DNA of 10,350 bases from JBEKHI01 sp050012355 (GCA_050012355.1 JBEKHI010000407.1:1-10350), one strand, 5' to 3'; positions 1 to 6,881 are shown, numbered from the stretch's first letter. Notes: generated from the sequence alone by a model not told the origin. Translations and numbers: made by a program.

Positions 1-833
1 ATCGGCTCGCCGAGGCCGCGAGAAACCTTGGCCACCACGTCGGGGTCGTCGTGGAAGGTGGTCGCCTTGACGATCGCGGCCGCGCGACGGGCCGGGTCAC
101 CGGACTTGAAGATGCCCGAGCCGACGAAGACGCCCTCGGCGCCAAGCTGCATCATCATCGCGGCGTCGGCGGGGGTGGCGATGCCGCCGGCGGTGAACAG
201 CACTACCGGGAGCCTGCCCGCCCGCGCCACCTCGGCGACCAGTTCGTACGGGGCCTGCAGCTCCTTGGCGGCGGTGAACAGCTCCTCCTCGGGGAGCCCG
301 GCCAGCCGCCGGACGCCCTGCGAGAGCGACCGCATGTGCCTGGTGGCCTCGACCACGTTGCCGGTGCCGGCCTCACCCTTGGACCGGATCATGGCCGCGC
401 CCTCGGTAATCCGGCGCAGCGCCTCACCCAGGTTGGTCGCGCCGCAGACGAACGGGACGGTGAACTTCCACTTGTCCACGTGATTGGCCTCGTCGGCGGG
501 GGTGAGCACCTCGGATTCGTCGATGTAGTCGACGCCGATGGCCTGCAGCACCTGCGCCTCGGCGAAATGACCGATCCGGCACTTGGCCATCACCGGGATG
601 GAGACCGCGCCGATGATCGAATCGATCATGTCGGGGTCGCTCATCCGGGCCACGCCGCCCTGCACCCGGATGTCCGCGGGAACCCGCTCCAGCGCCATGA
701 CGGCCACGGCACCGGCATCCTCCGCGATCTTGGCCTGCTCGGCGGTCACCACGTCCATGATGACGCCGCCCTTGAGCATCTCGGCCATGCCGCGCTTGAC
801 CCGCGCCGTACCGGTCTCAGCTTCTGCGGACAC
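1..833 (-). CDS. pdxS: Pyridoxal 5'-phosphate synthase, lyase/synthase subunit PdxS (3' end outside window)
   Basis: PdxS condenses ribose 5-phosphate, glyceraldehyde 3-phosphate and ammonia from the glutaminase PdxT into PLP, in the cytoplasm. The 277 visible codons form a (beta/alpha)8 barrel closely matching the family. D27 lies in VIMDV. K84, in VMAKCRIGHF, matches the lysine forming the first sugar imine, and K152, in IRSKGEAGTGNV, matches the second, swinging-arm lysine. The phosphate-binding segment GVFVGSGIFKS is at 235-244. Family members are near 300 residues, so roughly 20-25 C-terminal residues are cut off. The GTG start at 833 is supported by GGAGG nine bases upstream; the frame stays open further upstream but has no ATG or GTG there. 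pdxT would be expected just beyond base 1, but this is not visible. Nothing is abnormal in the visible part. Confidence 0.97.
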   Translation of the reverse strand, partial: MSAEAETGTARVKRGMAEMLKGGVIMDVVTAEQAKIAEDAGAVAVMALERVPADIRVQGGVARMSDPDMIDSIIGAVSIPVMAKCRIGHFAEAQVLQAIGVDYIDESEVLTPADEANHVDKWKFTVPFVCGATNLGEALRRITEGAAMIRSKGEAGTGNVVEATRHMRSLSQGVRRLAGLPEEELFTAAKELQAPYELVAEVARAGRLPVVLFTAGGIATPADAAMMMQLGAEGVFVGSGIFKSGDPARRAAAIVKATTFHDDPDVVAKVSRGLGEP

Positions 834-914
834 TTCGGGGAACCTCCAGTCGTTGACTCCTGCAACAACCAGGATAATGCCGACAGCAACCAGGCCAGGT
901 AGCGGAGCATCAGG
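834..914 (-). promoter_or_regulatory. Probable pdxS promoter/leader region
   Basis: This is the stretch between the inverted repeat and the pdxS start. If the repeat terminates the upstream operon, pdxS needs a promoter here. A possible -10 element TATCCT fits TANNNT and lies on the minus strand around 868-873, but no convincing -35 is visible. I see no riboswitch-like fold or recognisable operator. Confidence 0.3.
843..847 (-). promoter_or_regulatory. Shine-Dalgarno site of pdxS
   Basis: GGAGG on the minus strand with nine bases to the GTG at 833. It decides the start, because the same frame runs open upstream through a fortuitous hydrophobic stretch. Confidence 0.8.
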
Positions 915-968
915 CCCATGGATGTCCCATCGAGGGCGTTATTCGGCTATCGATGGGACATCCATGGG
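915..968 (-). terminator. Perfect 19-bp inverted repeat, probable terminator of the PIM operon
   Basis: The arms CCCATGGATGTCCCATCGA (915-933) and its exact complement (950-968) enclose a 16-base loop. The hairpin starts 26 bases after the stop of the LemA-like gene and lies 81 bases upstream of pdxS. No U-run follows on either strand; U-less hairpin terminators are common in actinomycetes. Its only moderate GC content and perfect symmetry would also fit an operator or a small mobile repeat, so the terminator role is inferred from position. Confidence 0.55.
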
Positions 969-994
969 GTGGCCGAGGGGCGCGGGCGCGGGCG

Positions 995-1513
995 TCAGTC
1001 CACTAGGGAATCGTCCATCTCGAAGAATCCTGGTTCGGTGGCTTTGCCGGCCAGCCGGAAGACCCGGGCCAGCGGGCGGTTCCTGGCTTCTCTGGTGGCC
1101 GCCACGGCGTCGTTGTAGAACTTTCTCGCCAGGAATACCTGATGCGCCCCCGCCTGAACACGGTCGGTCAGTTCCTCCGCGCCCGCCACCGAGTCGGAGA
1201 ATCCGGGCTGCGAGAACGCTGCCCGCAGCGAACGAGTCAGGTCGCTTTCCGCCAGATCCCGCTCCACCCCGTCGGACCGGGCCCTGGCGCCCTCGACGGC
1301 GCCCGCGATCAGCAGGCTGGTCGCGGGGTCCAGCAGCCCGGAGGAGGCCAGCTCGGCGGCCGCCGAGGAGCGCCGCTCCAGCGCCAGGTCGAGCGCGGTG
1401 CGGGCTGCTTCCACCCGGGCGTGCAGCCGGTCAAGACGCCCGGCCCGCCAGGAAACGTACACGCCGAGCAGCAGGACGACCGCGACGATCAGCACGATAT
1501 ACGTCGCGTTCAC
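995..1513 (-). CDS. LemA-like membrane-anchored protein downstream of pimA
   Basis: This 172-residue protein has one N-terminal membrane segment (about residues 4-21, ending in SWRAGR) and then a long helical, Ala/Arg/Glu-rich region (about 25-135). The C-terminal block FYNDAVAATREARNRPLARVF...GFFEMDD (132-168) resembles the LemA family signature, in which a YN pair and a terminal FFE motif are typical. By analogy the soluble helical domain would hang from the cytoplasmic membrane; orientation and function are unknown. The GTG start at 1513 overlaps the pimA stop (GTGA), indicating translational coupling and a possible role in inositol-mannolipid assembly or its membrane organisation. In Mycobacterium this slot holds a membrane protein annotated with a Nudix domain; no Nudix box is present here. 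Family assignment moderately sure, function not. Confidence 0.8.
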   Translation of the reverse strand: MNATYIVLIVAVVLLLGVYVSWRAGRLDRLHARVEAARTALDLALERRSSAAAELASSGLLDPATSLLIAGAVEGARARSDGVERDLAESDLTRSLRAAFSQPGFSDSVAGAEELTDRVQAGAHQVFLARKFYNDAVAATREARNRPLARVFRLAGKATEPGFFEMDDSLVD

Positions 1514-2637
1514 TGGACCACCTGGACGCCGGCCCGGCCGAGCACCACCGTCTCGTAGACGCTCAGCACCTCCTTGGCCACCACCGACCAGTCGTAGGTC
1601 GCGACGGCCCGCAGGGCGGCCTGAGAGAGTTCCTCGCGGCGCTGCGGATCATCAAGCAGACGGGCGGCGGCCCGGGCTAGATCGGCGGGATCTCCCACAG
1701 CGAAGAGTTCCCCCGCCGCGCCGCCGCGCAGCACGGAACGGAACGCGTCGATGTCGCTGGCCACAATCGGCGCGCCGGCCGCCATCGCCTCGGCGGTGAC
1801 GATCCCGAAGGACTCACCGCCGGTGTTCGGCGAGCAGAAGACATCCACCGAGTGCAGCACCCGGGCCTTGTCCTCGTCCTCCACCTCGCCGGTGAACACG
1901 ACGCGGTCTCGCAGCGACGCGGGGATCCGCTGCCGCGCCTCCGCGATGTCTCCGGGCCCGGCGACCAGCACCCGCAGCCCCGGGCGCTGCGGCCCGAGGA
2001 TCTCGAAGGCCTTGAGCAGGACCGACAGTCCCTTGCGGGGCTCGTCCATCCGGCCGAGAAAGCCAATCGACCCGCCCGAGCCCGGCCACCCGTCGAGCGG
2101 CTCAGCGTGCAGGAACCGATGCGTGGCCACCCCGTTCGGTATCAGCACCGCGTCGCCGCCCAGGTGCTCGACCAGCGTGGTGCGCGCCGCCTCGGATACC
2201 GCGATCCGGCCGTCGATCTTCTCCAGCGCGGACCGCAGCACCGGGTAGGTGGCCAGCAGCACCCGGGACCGGGGGTTCGCGGTGTGCATGGTCGCCACGA
2301 TCGGGCCGCTGGCCAGCCAGCAGGCCAGCAGGGACAGCGACGGCGCGGCCGGTTCGTGCACGTGCAGCACATCAAAATCCCCGTCGCGCAGCCAGCGCCG
2401 GACCCGGTTCGCCGTCAGCGGGCCGAACGCGAGTCGCGCCACCGATCCGTTGTACGGGACAGGCACCGCCTTGCCCGCGGGCACCACATAGGGCTGCAAC
2501 GGGCGCTCGTCATCGGCCGGGGAGATCACGCTGACCTCGTGGCCGAGCCCGATCAGCGCCTCGGCGAGATCGCGGATGTGCACCTGCACTCCCCCCGGGA
2601 CGTCCCAGGAGTACGGGCAGGCGATGCCGATTCTCAC
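1510..2637 (-). CDS. pimA: Phosphatidyl-myo-inositol alpha-mannosyltransferase (GDP-mannose dependent)
   Basis: PimA transfers the first mannose from GDP-mannose to the 2-position of phosphatidyl-myo-inositol on the inner leaflet, starting PIM synthesis. The 375-residue, two-domain GT4/GT-B fold is complete. The N-terminal PGGVQVH loop (14-20) includes G16. H118 in TMHTANP corresponds to the histidine implicated in inositol-lipid binding. R196 and K202, in GRMDEPRKGL, match the GDP-mannose pyrophosphate-binding pair. The E-X7-E motif is E275...E283, in GGESFGIVTAEAMA. Numbering is almost identical to the mycobacterial enzyme. There is no membrane segment; the family is membrane-associated through an amphipathic surface. 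The start is GTG at 2637, overlapping the stop of the acyltransferase gene (GTGA), and the stop overlaps the next gene the same way. High confidence; a related PimB-type mannosyltransferase is the only serious alternative, and the operon context argues against it. Confidence 0.95.
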   Translation of the reverse strand: MRIGIACPYSWDVPGGVQVHIRDLAEALIGLGHEVSVISPADDERPLQPYVVPAGKAVPVPYNGSVARLAFGPLTANRVRRWLRDGDFDVLHVHEPAAPSLSLLACWLASGPIVATMHTANPRSRVLLATYPVLRSALEKIDGRIAVSEAARTTLVEHLGGDAVLIPNGVATHRFLHAEPLDGWPGSGGSIGFLGRMDEPRKGLSVLLKAFEILGPQRPGLRVLVAGPGDIAEARQRIPASLRDRVVFTGEVEDEDKARVLHSVDVFCSPNTGGESFGIVTAEAMAAGAPIVASDIDAFRSVLRGGAAGELFAVGDPADLARAAARLLDDPQRREELSQAALRAVATYDWSVVAKEVLSVYETVVLGRAGVQVVQ

Positions 2638-3527
2638 GTCAGATCGCGGAGGAAGACTCGCTGGAGCATGTGCCAGTCGGCTGGATGCTCCCTGATCGGC
2701 GTCTCGAATGCGGTCGCCAGCGCCTGCGTCATGGCCGCGACCTTCTCTTTCCTGTCACCGGTCTCTGGCACCGGGATCTCGTCGTACACGTGCGTGCCCC
2801 AGCCCGTTTCCCCTTCGAACCAGCACCCCACCGGCATCAGCACCGCGCCGGTCTGCACCGCGAGCGCCGCGGATCCGGCGCTGATCTTGGCTTTCTCGCC
2901 GAAGAACGTGACCTCTACCCCGGTTTCCGAGAGGTCGCGATCGGCGACCAGGCAGACCAGCTTTCCCGCCCGTAGCCGCTGCGCCAGGATACCGAACGAC
3001 GAAGGTCCACCTGTCAGTGGCAGTACCTCCATTCCGAGTGATTCGCGGAATTTCACGAACCGCTGGAAGACCGACTCCGGCTTGAGGCGCTCCATGACGG
3101 TGGTGAACGATCCGGCACCGTAATGCACGACCCAGGCGCCGGCCTGTTCGAAGTTACCCATATGCGGCAGGGCGAAGATCACGCCGCGACCGTTCTTCAG
3201 GTATTCCAGGGCTTTGTCCACCTGGTCGCGGTTGACGTCATTCTCCTCGTCGAGCCGCTCGGGCGGTATGTCCTGCAGCCGGAACGCCTCACAGTAGTAG
3301 CGGGCGTAGGAACGCAGCGCCGCCCGGGACAGCTCACGGAGTTCCTTGCCGTCGGCGTCGGGCACCACCCGGGTGAGGTTGCCCTCGAGAACCTGGACGC
3401 CGTGGCCCTGGCGTCGCCAGGCGACCCCGGCCCCGAAGTCGAACAGCGAGCGAGCGGTGGACTCGGGAAGCTTGCGCACGACGGACCAGCCGATCGCGAA
3501 CGCGGCGTCGGTGAGCTTTTCTTTCAT
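2634..3527 (-). CDS. patA: Phosphatidylinositol mannoside acyltransferase (PatA/LpxL-HtrB family)
   Basis: In mycobacteria the enzyme acylates the 6-position of the inositol-linked mannose of PIM1/PIM2 from acyl-CoA at the cytoplasmic membrane. This 297-residue protein has the family order: H-X4-E catalytic motif at 122-127 (PHMGNFEQAG), ERLKPES at 146-152, RESLGMEVLP at 161-170, DRDLSETGVEVTFFGE at 196-211 and CWFEG near 235-239. H122 is the probable catalytic base. The characterised mycobacterial enzyme has Asp at the end of the H-X4-D/E motif and Glu in the AERDL position; here they are E127 and D196. ATG 3527 is chosen because it overlaps the pgsA stop (ATGA) and gives family length; a start at 3602 would run deep into pgsA. 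Its stop overlaps pimA. The gene symbol follows mycobacterial usage. Confidence 0.93.
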   Translation of the reverse strand: MKEKLTDAAFAIGWSVVRKLPESTARSLFDFGAGVAWRRQGHGVQVLEGNLTRVVPDADGKELRELSRAALRSYARYYCEAFRLQDIPPERLDEENDVNRDQVDKALEYLKNGRGVIFALPHMGNFEQAGAWVVHYGAGSFTTVMERLKPESVFQRFVKFRESLGMEVLPLTGGPSSFGILAQRLRAGKLVCLVADRDLSETGVEVTFFGEKAKISAGSAALAVQTGAVLMPVGCWFEGETGWGTHVYDEIPVPETGDRKEKVAAMTQALATAFETPIREHPADWHMLQRVFLRDLT

Positions 3528-4120
3528 GGATTTCCCGCCGATACATAGACGGATCTGATGCGCTGGGCCAGCGTCACCGTGCTGAGAACCGCCAGCGCCC
3601 ACAGGCCGACATCAAGGACATATGGTACCCCCAGGCCGGACAGTCCGATGGAGGTAAGCCCGATCACCATCCGCTCGGGGCGCTCGATCAGCCCGTTGGC
3701 GCACTTCAGTCCCAGGCCCTCGGCGCGGGCCTTGCTGTAGGAGACCAGGAAGCCCACCGCGAGGCAGTAAATGGCAACCGCCGCCATCGGATGGTTGTTC
3801 TTGGCGAACCACAGCGTTATACCGCCGAAGATGGCCGCGTCGGCCACCCGGTCGAGCGTGGAGTCGAGGAACGCGCCGAACTTGCCGCTGCTGCCCTTGA
3901 TGCGGGCCAGCAGACCATCCAGCATGTCGGTGAAGACGAAGATCGTGCAGATAAAGGCACCAGGGAAGAGCTCGCCTATCGGGAACAGGGCGAGCGCGCT
4001 GGCGCTCACCCCCACGGTGCCGGCGACGGTGAGCATGTTCGGCGTGACCGGCGTGCGGGCGAGTGCCTCGCCCACCGGGGTGAGCAGGCGCGCCAGGGCG
4101 GGTCGGAGCGTATTCAGCAT
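3524..4120 (-). CDS. pgsA: Phosphatidylinositol phosphate synthase (CDP-alcohol phosphatidyltransferase)
   Basis: This integral membrane enzyme joins CDP-diacylglycerol and inositol 1-phosphate to give phosphatidylinositol phosphate, the precursor of PI and PIMs. At 198 residues it is normal for the family. The signature D-X2-D-G-X2-A-R-X8-G-X3-D-X3-D is intact, with D65, D68, G69, A72, R73, G82, D86 and D90; the aspartates bind the divalent metals and CDP. Hydrophobic segments lie at about 30-48, 52-64, 93-105, 112-127, 151-165 and 168-184. It is the first gene of the four-gene PIM operon. The start is ATG 4120, since upstream extension would overlap the divergent EF-G-like gene. No Shine-Dalgarno site is seen, but a TAAGAT -10 element lies ten bases upstream. 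Paralogues making phosphatidylglycerol phosphate share the motif; position next to patA and pimA decides for PI. Confidence 0.93.
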   Translation of the reverse strand: MLNTLRPALARLLTPVGEALARTPVTPNMLTVAGTVGVSASALALFPIGELFPGAFICTIFVFTDMLDGLLARIKGSSGKFGAFLDSTLDRVADAAIFGGITLWFAKNNHPMAAVAIYCLAVGFLVSYSKARAEGLGLKCANGLIERPERMVIGLTSIGLSGLGVPYVLDVGLWALAVLSTVTLAQRIRSVYVSAGNP

Positions 4121-4130
4121 GGCCGTGACG

Positions 4131-4136
4131 ATCTTA
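4131..4136 (-). promoter_or_regulatory. Putative -10 element of the pgsA/PIM operon promoter (near-leaderless)
   Basis: TAAGAT on the minus strand fits the actinobacterial TANNNT -10, ten bases before the pgsA ATG. A TTGTTC hexamer at 4152-4157 lies 15 bases upstream, a short spacing. The implied transcript start leaves only about 4-6 leader bases, which agrees with the absent Shine-Dalgarno site. Confidence 0.4.
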
Positions 4137-4154
4137 GTGCCTGACGACCTCGAA

Positions 4155-4210
4155 CAATTCCTTAACGGGGGGTTGTGGTATGGGGTCCAGCGGGTTAATG
4201 GTGGGAATTG
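4155..4210. promoter_or_regulatory. Composite inverted repeat in the divergent pgsA / EF-G2 intergenic region
   Basis: CAATTCC (4155-4161) is mirrored exactly by GGAATTG (4204-4210). The adjoining TTAAC (4162-4166) is mirrored by GTTAA (4194-4198), with five extra bases on the right side. The region is AT-richer than its surroundings and sits between two divergent starts, so a shared operator is possible. No protein partner can be named. Confidence 0.3.
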
Positions 4211-4228
4211 CAGCGGCAGATCCATCGC

Positions 4229-4235
4229 GAGGAGG
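4229..4235 (+). promoter_or_regulatory. Shine-Dalgarno site of the EF-G-like gene
   Basis: GAGGAGG ends nine bases before ATG 4245. It fixes that start and excludes the open upstream extension of the frame, which would overlap pgsA. Confidence 0.75.
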
Positions 4236-4244
4236 CGACGGGAG

Positions 4245-6302
4245 ATGACTGAATCCGCGGGCAGGGTACCCACGGCCGGCCAGGACGTGCGAAATATCGT
4301 TCTGACCGGCCATTGCGGGGCAGGGAAAACCACGCTGACCGAAGCGCTAGCGGTCCATACCAACGCGGTGACGCGGCCGGGCCGGGTGGAAGAAGGCACC
4401 ACGGTCAGCGACTTCGACGAAGTAGAGATGCGGCAGCAGCGCTCAGTCAACCTGACGCTGGTGCCGTTGTCGTTTAACGGGGTCAAAATCAACCTGCTGG
4501 ACACCCCGGGTTACGCTGATTTCACCGGTGACCTGCGGGCCGGGCTGCGTGCGGCCGACTCGGCGCTCTTCGCGGTGTCCGCCACCGACGGTGTCGACGG
4601 CGTCACGCGGATGCTGTGGGACGAGTGCGCCGCCGTGGGGATGCCGCGGGCGGTCGTCATCACCAAGATCGATCACCAGCGGGCCGACTTCGAAGCCGCG
4701 CTGGCGGCCTGCCGCGAGGCGTTCGGCGACGCGGTGGCTCCGCTGTACCTGCCTGCCGATGGAGGTCTCACGGGCCTGCTGACCTCGACGGGGCTCGACG
4801 GCCGGGCCGCCGAGCTGCGGGATGAGCTGATCGAGGGGATCATCACCGAGAGTGAAGACGAGACCCTCATGGACCGCTACCTTTCGGGCGAGTCCATCGA
4901 CCCGAAGGTGCTCATCGACGACCTCGAAAAGGCCGTCGCCCGCGGGTCCTTCTACCCGGTGCTCATCACCTCCGCCCCCGCGGGCCTAGGCCTCGCCGAG
5001 GTACTCGAGGTAATCACCCAGGCGTTCCCGTCACCCGCCGAGCACCCGATGCCCTCGGTGACCTCCGTTGACGGCTCGCCGGAGTCCCGGCTCGCCTGCG
5101 ATCCCGACGGCCCGCTGCTCGCCGAGGTGGTGAAGACGACCTCCGACCCCTACGTGGGCCGGATCAGCCTGGTCCGGGTGTTCTCCGGGACGCTGCGGCC
5201 GGACATGACCGTGCACGTGTCCGGGCATGGCCGGGCCGCCCGCGGCCACCAGGATCACGACAACGACGAGCGGATCGGCGCGCTCACTTCGCCGCTCGGC
5301 AAGCTGCAGCGTCCGGTGACCGCCTGCCAGGCCGGGGACGTCTGCGCGGTCGCCAAGCTGTCCACCGCCGAGACCGGTGACACGCTCTCCGGCAAGGAGA
5401 CGCCGCTGCTGATGGAGCCCTGGTCGATGCCCGACCCGCTGCTCCCGGTGGCGATCGTGGCCAAGTCCAAGGCCGACGAGGACAAGCTGTCGCAGGCGCT
5501 GGCCCGGCTGGTCGCCGAGGACCCCACGATGCGGCTGGAGATGAACGCCGAGACCAGGCAGCTCGTGCTGTGGTGCATGGGCGAGGCGCACGCCGACGTG
5601 CTGCTCGACCGGCTGTCCTCACGATACGGCGTCGCCGTGGAAACCGTGCCGCTGCGGGTGCCACTGCGGGAGACGGTCTCGGGCTCGGCCCGTGGCCTGG
5701 GCCGGAACGTCAAGCAGACCGGCGGCCACGGGGAGTTCGGCATCTGCCACATCTCCGTGGAACCACTGCCGTCGGGTGAGTTCGAGTTCGTCGACAAGAT
5801 CGTCGGCGGCGTGGTGCCCAGGCAGTTCATCCCCTCGGTGGAGAAGGGCGTGCGCGCTCAGATGGAGAGCGGCGTTATGGCCGGCTATCCGATGACCGGG
5901 GTAAGAGTCACGCTGTTCGACGGGAAGGCGCACTCGGTGGACTCCTCGGACATGGCGTTCCAGAAGGCCGGGAAGGCAGCGCTGCGGGACGCCGTCGACA
6001 AGGCGTCGCCCATGCTGCTGGAGCCGGTGGACGAGCTGTCGGTGCTGGTGCCCGACGAGTACGTCGGAGCCGTCATGTCCGACTTGTCGGGCAGGCGAGG
6101 CCGGGTGCTCGGTACCGCGCCGGTCGGAGTGGGCCGGACGGTGGTCCGGGCCGAGGTTCCCGAACTCGAGATCACCAGGTACCCGATCGACCTGCGTTCG
6201 GTCTCCCACGGGACCGGCTCATTCACCCGTTCCTACCTGCGCCACGAGCCGCTCCCCGCGCACCTGGCGTCCAAGGTCGCCGAGGCGTCCCGGCCGGCCT
6301 GA
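4245..6302 (+). CDS. Elongation factor G-like protein EF-G2
   Basis: This 685-residue translational-GTPase relative has all five EF-G domains. P-loop GHCGAGKTT is at 22-30, G3 DTPGYADF at 86-93, G4 TKID at 140-143 and a G5-like TSAP at 242-245. Domain II covers about 290-385, domain III about 400-470, domain IV about 475-595 and domain V about 596-675. Switch I, usually RGITI, reads RSVNL (66-70), so the invariant Thr is Asn69; G4 has Thr for the usual Asn. Both features are, to my recollection, typical of the actinobacterial EF-G2 family. H563, in the domain IV tip segment before SVDSSDMAF, matches the conserved translocation-loop histidine of EF-G. The gene is monocistronic on the plus strand between two minus-strand operons, with a good ribosome-binding site. 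Function of EF-G2 is unsettled; the mycobacterial homologue is reported to bind GTP without acting as a normal translocase. It is unlikely to be the housekeeping fusA, which normally lies with rpsL/rpsG/tuf. Confidence 0.93.
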   Translation: MTESAGRVPTAGQDVRNIVLTGHCGAGKTTLTEALAVHTNAVTRPGRVEEGTTVSDFDEVEMRQQRSVNLTLVPLSFNGVKINLLDTPGYADFTGDLRAGLRAADSALFAVSATDGVDGVTRMLWDECAAVGMPRAVVITKIDHQRADFEAALAACREAFGDAVAPLYLPADGGLTGLLTSTGLDGRAAELRDELIEGIITESEDETLMDRYLSGESIDPKVLIDDLEKAVARGSFYPVLITSAPAGLGLAEVLEVITQAFPSPAEHPMPSVTSVDGSPESRLACDPDGPLLAEVVKTTSDPYVGRISLVRVFSGTLRPDMTVHVSGHGRAARGHQDHDNDERIGALTSPLGKLQRPVTACQAGDVCAVAKLSTAETGDTLSGKETPLLMEPWSMPDPLLPVAIVAKSKADEDKLSQALARLVAEDPTMRLEMNAETRQLVLWCMGEAHADVLLDRLSSRYGVAVETVPLRVPLRETVSGSARGLGRNVKQTGGHGEFGICHISVEPLPSGEFEFVDKIVGGVVPRQFIPSVEKGVRAQMESGVMAGYPMTGVRVTLFDGKAHSVDSSDMAFQKAGKAALRDAVDKASPMLLEPVDELSVLVPDEYVGAVMSDLSGRRGRVLGTAPVGVGRTVVRAEVPELEITRYPIDLRSVSHGTGSFTRSYLRHEPLPAHLASKVAEASRPA

Positions 6303-6306
6303 GGTT

Positions 6307-6368
6307 TTTGCTGGTTAGTGCGGCACTACCAAGCTTCTTCTCTGGGTAGTGCAGCACCCACCAGCAAA
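6307..6368. terminator. Bidirectional hairpin between convergent EF-G2 and HIT genes
   Basis: A 24-base arm (6307-6330, beginning TTTGCTGGT) pairs with 6345-6368 (ending ACCAGCAAA) with three mismatches and a 14-base loop. It begins five bases after the EF-G2 stop and ends three bases before the HIT stop, so it can serve both genes. No U-run follows either arm. Confidence 0.8.
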
Positions 6369-6371
6369 CGC

Positions 6372-6881
6372 CTACGCCGCGGGCCAGGCGTCCGCTAGCA
6401 GCTTGCGGGTGTCGGGGAGAAGCTGCGGGAGGACCCGGGTCTGACCCGTGACCGGCATGAAGTTGGTGTCGCCGCCCCAGCGCGGTACCACGTGCTGATG
6501 CAGGTGCGCCGCGATCCCGGCGCCGGCCACCGTGCCGAGGTTCATGCCGACGTTGAAGCCATGCGGCGACGACGCGGCCTGCAGCGACTCGATGGCCCGC
6601 TGGGTGAACTCGCCGAACTCGATCGTCTCCGGCCCGGTCAGATCCGGGTAGCTAGCCACGTGCCGGTAAGGGCAGATCAGCACGTGGCCCGCGTTGTACG
6701 GATACAGGTTGAGTATCGCGTACACCAAGTCGCCGCGAGCGACGATGAGCGCTTCCTCATCGGACAGCTTCGGCGCCTGGCAGAACGGGCAGCCCTCATC
6801 AGCGCCGGGGCCGGTCGGCTTCCCTTCCCCCTTGATGTAGGCCATCCGGTGCGGTGTCCAGAGTCGCTGAAAGGGATCCAT
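6372..6881 (-). CDS. HIT-family hydrolase, diadenosine tetraphosphate phosphorylase-like (Rv2613c type)
   Basis: This 169-residue HIT protein carries the histidine triad H126-L-H128-Q-H130-VV; the central histidine is the expected nucleophile on the nucleotide alpha-phosphate. RLWTPHRMAYI at 6-16, LSDEEALIVARGDLVYAILNLYPYNAGHVLICPYR at 39-73 and PRWGGDTNFMPV at 133-144 match the mycobacterial Rv2613c lineage, described as an Ap4A phosphorylase. A CPFC pair (31-34) is a likely structural zinc site, as in other HIT/GalT relatives. ATG 6881 is chosen because it retains the conserved RLWTP block; only a weak Shine-Dalgarno site is present, consistent with coupling to thrS. The thrS frame, lacking its expected stop, runs 205 bases into this gene in another frame. 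Substrate is inferred from the family, and an AMP-lysine or other nucleotide hydrolase role is possible. Confidence 0.93.
   Translation of the reverse strand: MDPFQRLWTPHRMAYIKGEGKPTGPGADEGCPFCQAPKLSDEEALIVARGDLVYAILNLYPYNAGHVLICPYRHVASYPDLTGPETIEFGEFTQRAIESLQAASSPHGFNVGMNLGTVAGAGIAAHLHQHVVPRWGGDTNFMPVTGQTRVLPQLLPDTRKLLADAWPAA

Noticed and set aside
834..905. In-frame hydrophobic extension upstream of the pdxS GTG, resembling a membrane segment
   Set aside because: There is no ATG or GTG start before the in-frame TAA. PdxS is soluble, and GGAGG is correctly placed for the GTG at 833.
840..910. Possible leader peptide from an ATG at 910 on the minus strand
   Set aside because: No ribosome-binding site; it runs out of frame deep into pdxS like any shadow frame.
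3528..3602. 25-residue N-terminal extension of the acyltransferase
   Set aside because: It lies inside pgsA; the ATGA overlap at 3527 gives the family's length.
4173..4200. Plus-strand EF-G2 promoter TTGTGG / TTAATG with 16-base spacing
   Set aside because: The -10 does not fit TANNNT; too weak to list as a feature.
3771..4244. Plus-strand upstream extension of the EF-G2 frame (158 codons)
   Set aside because: It overlaps the well-supported pgsA on the other strand, has no EF-G homology, and a strong GAGGAGG site fixes the start at 4245.
4121..4504. Longer N-terminus for pgsA
   Set aside because: It would run across the divergent promoter region into EF-G2; the family starts a few residues before the PNMLT segment.
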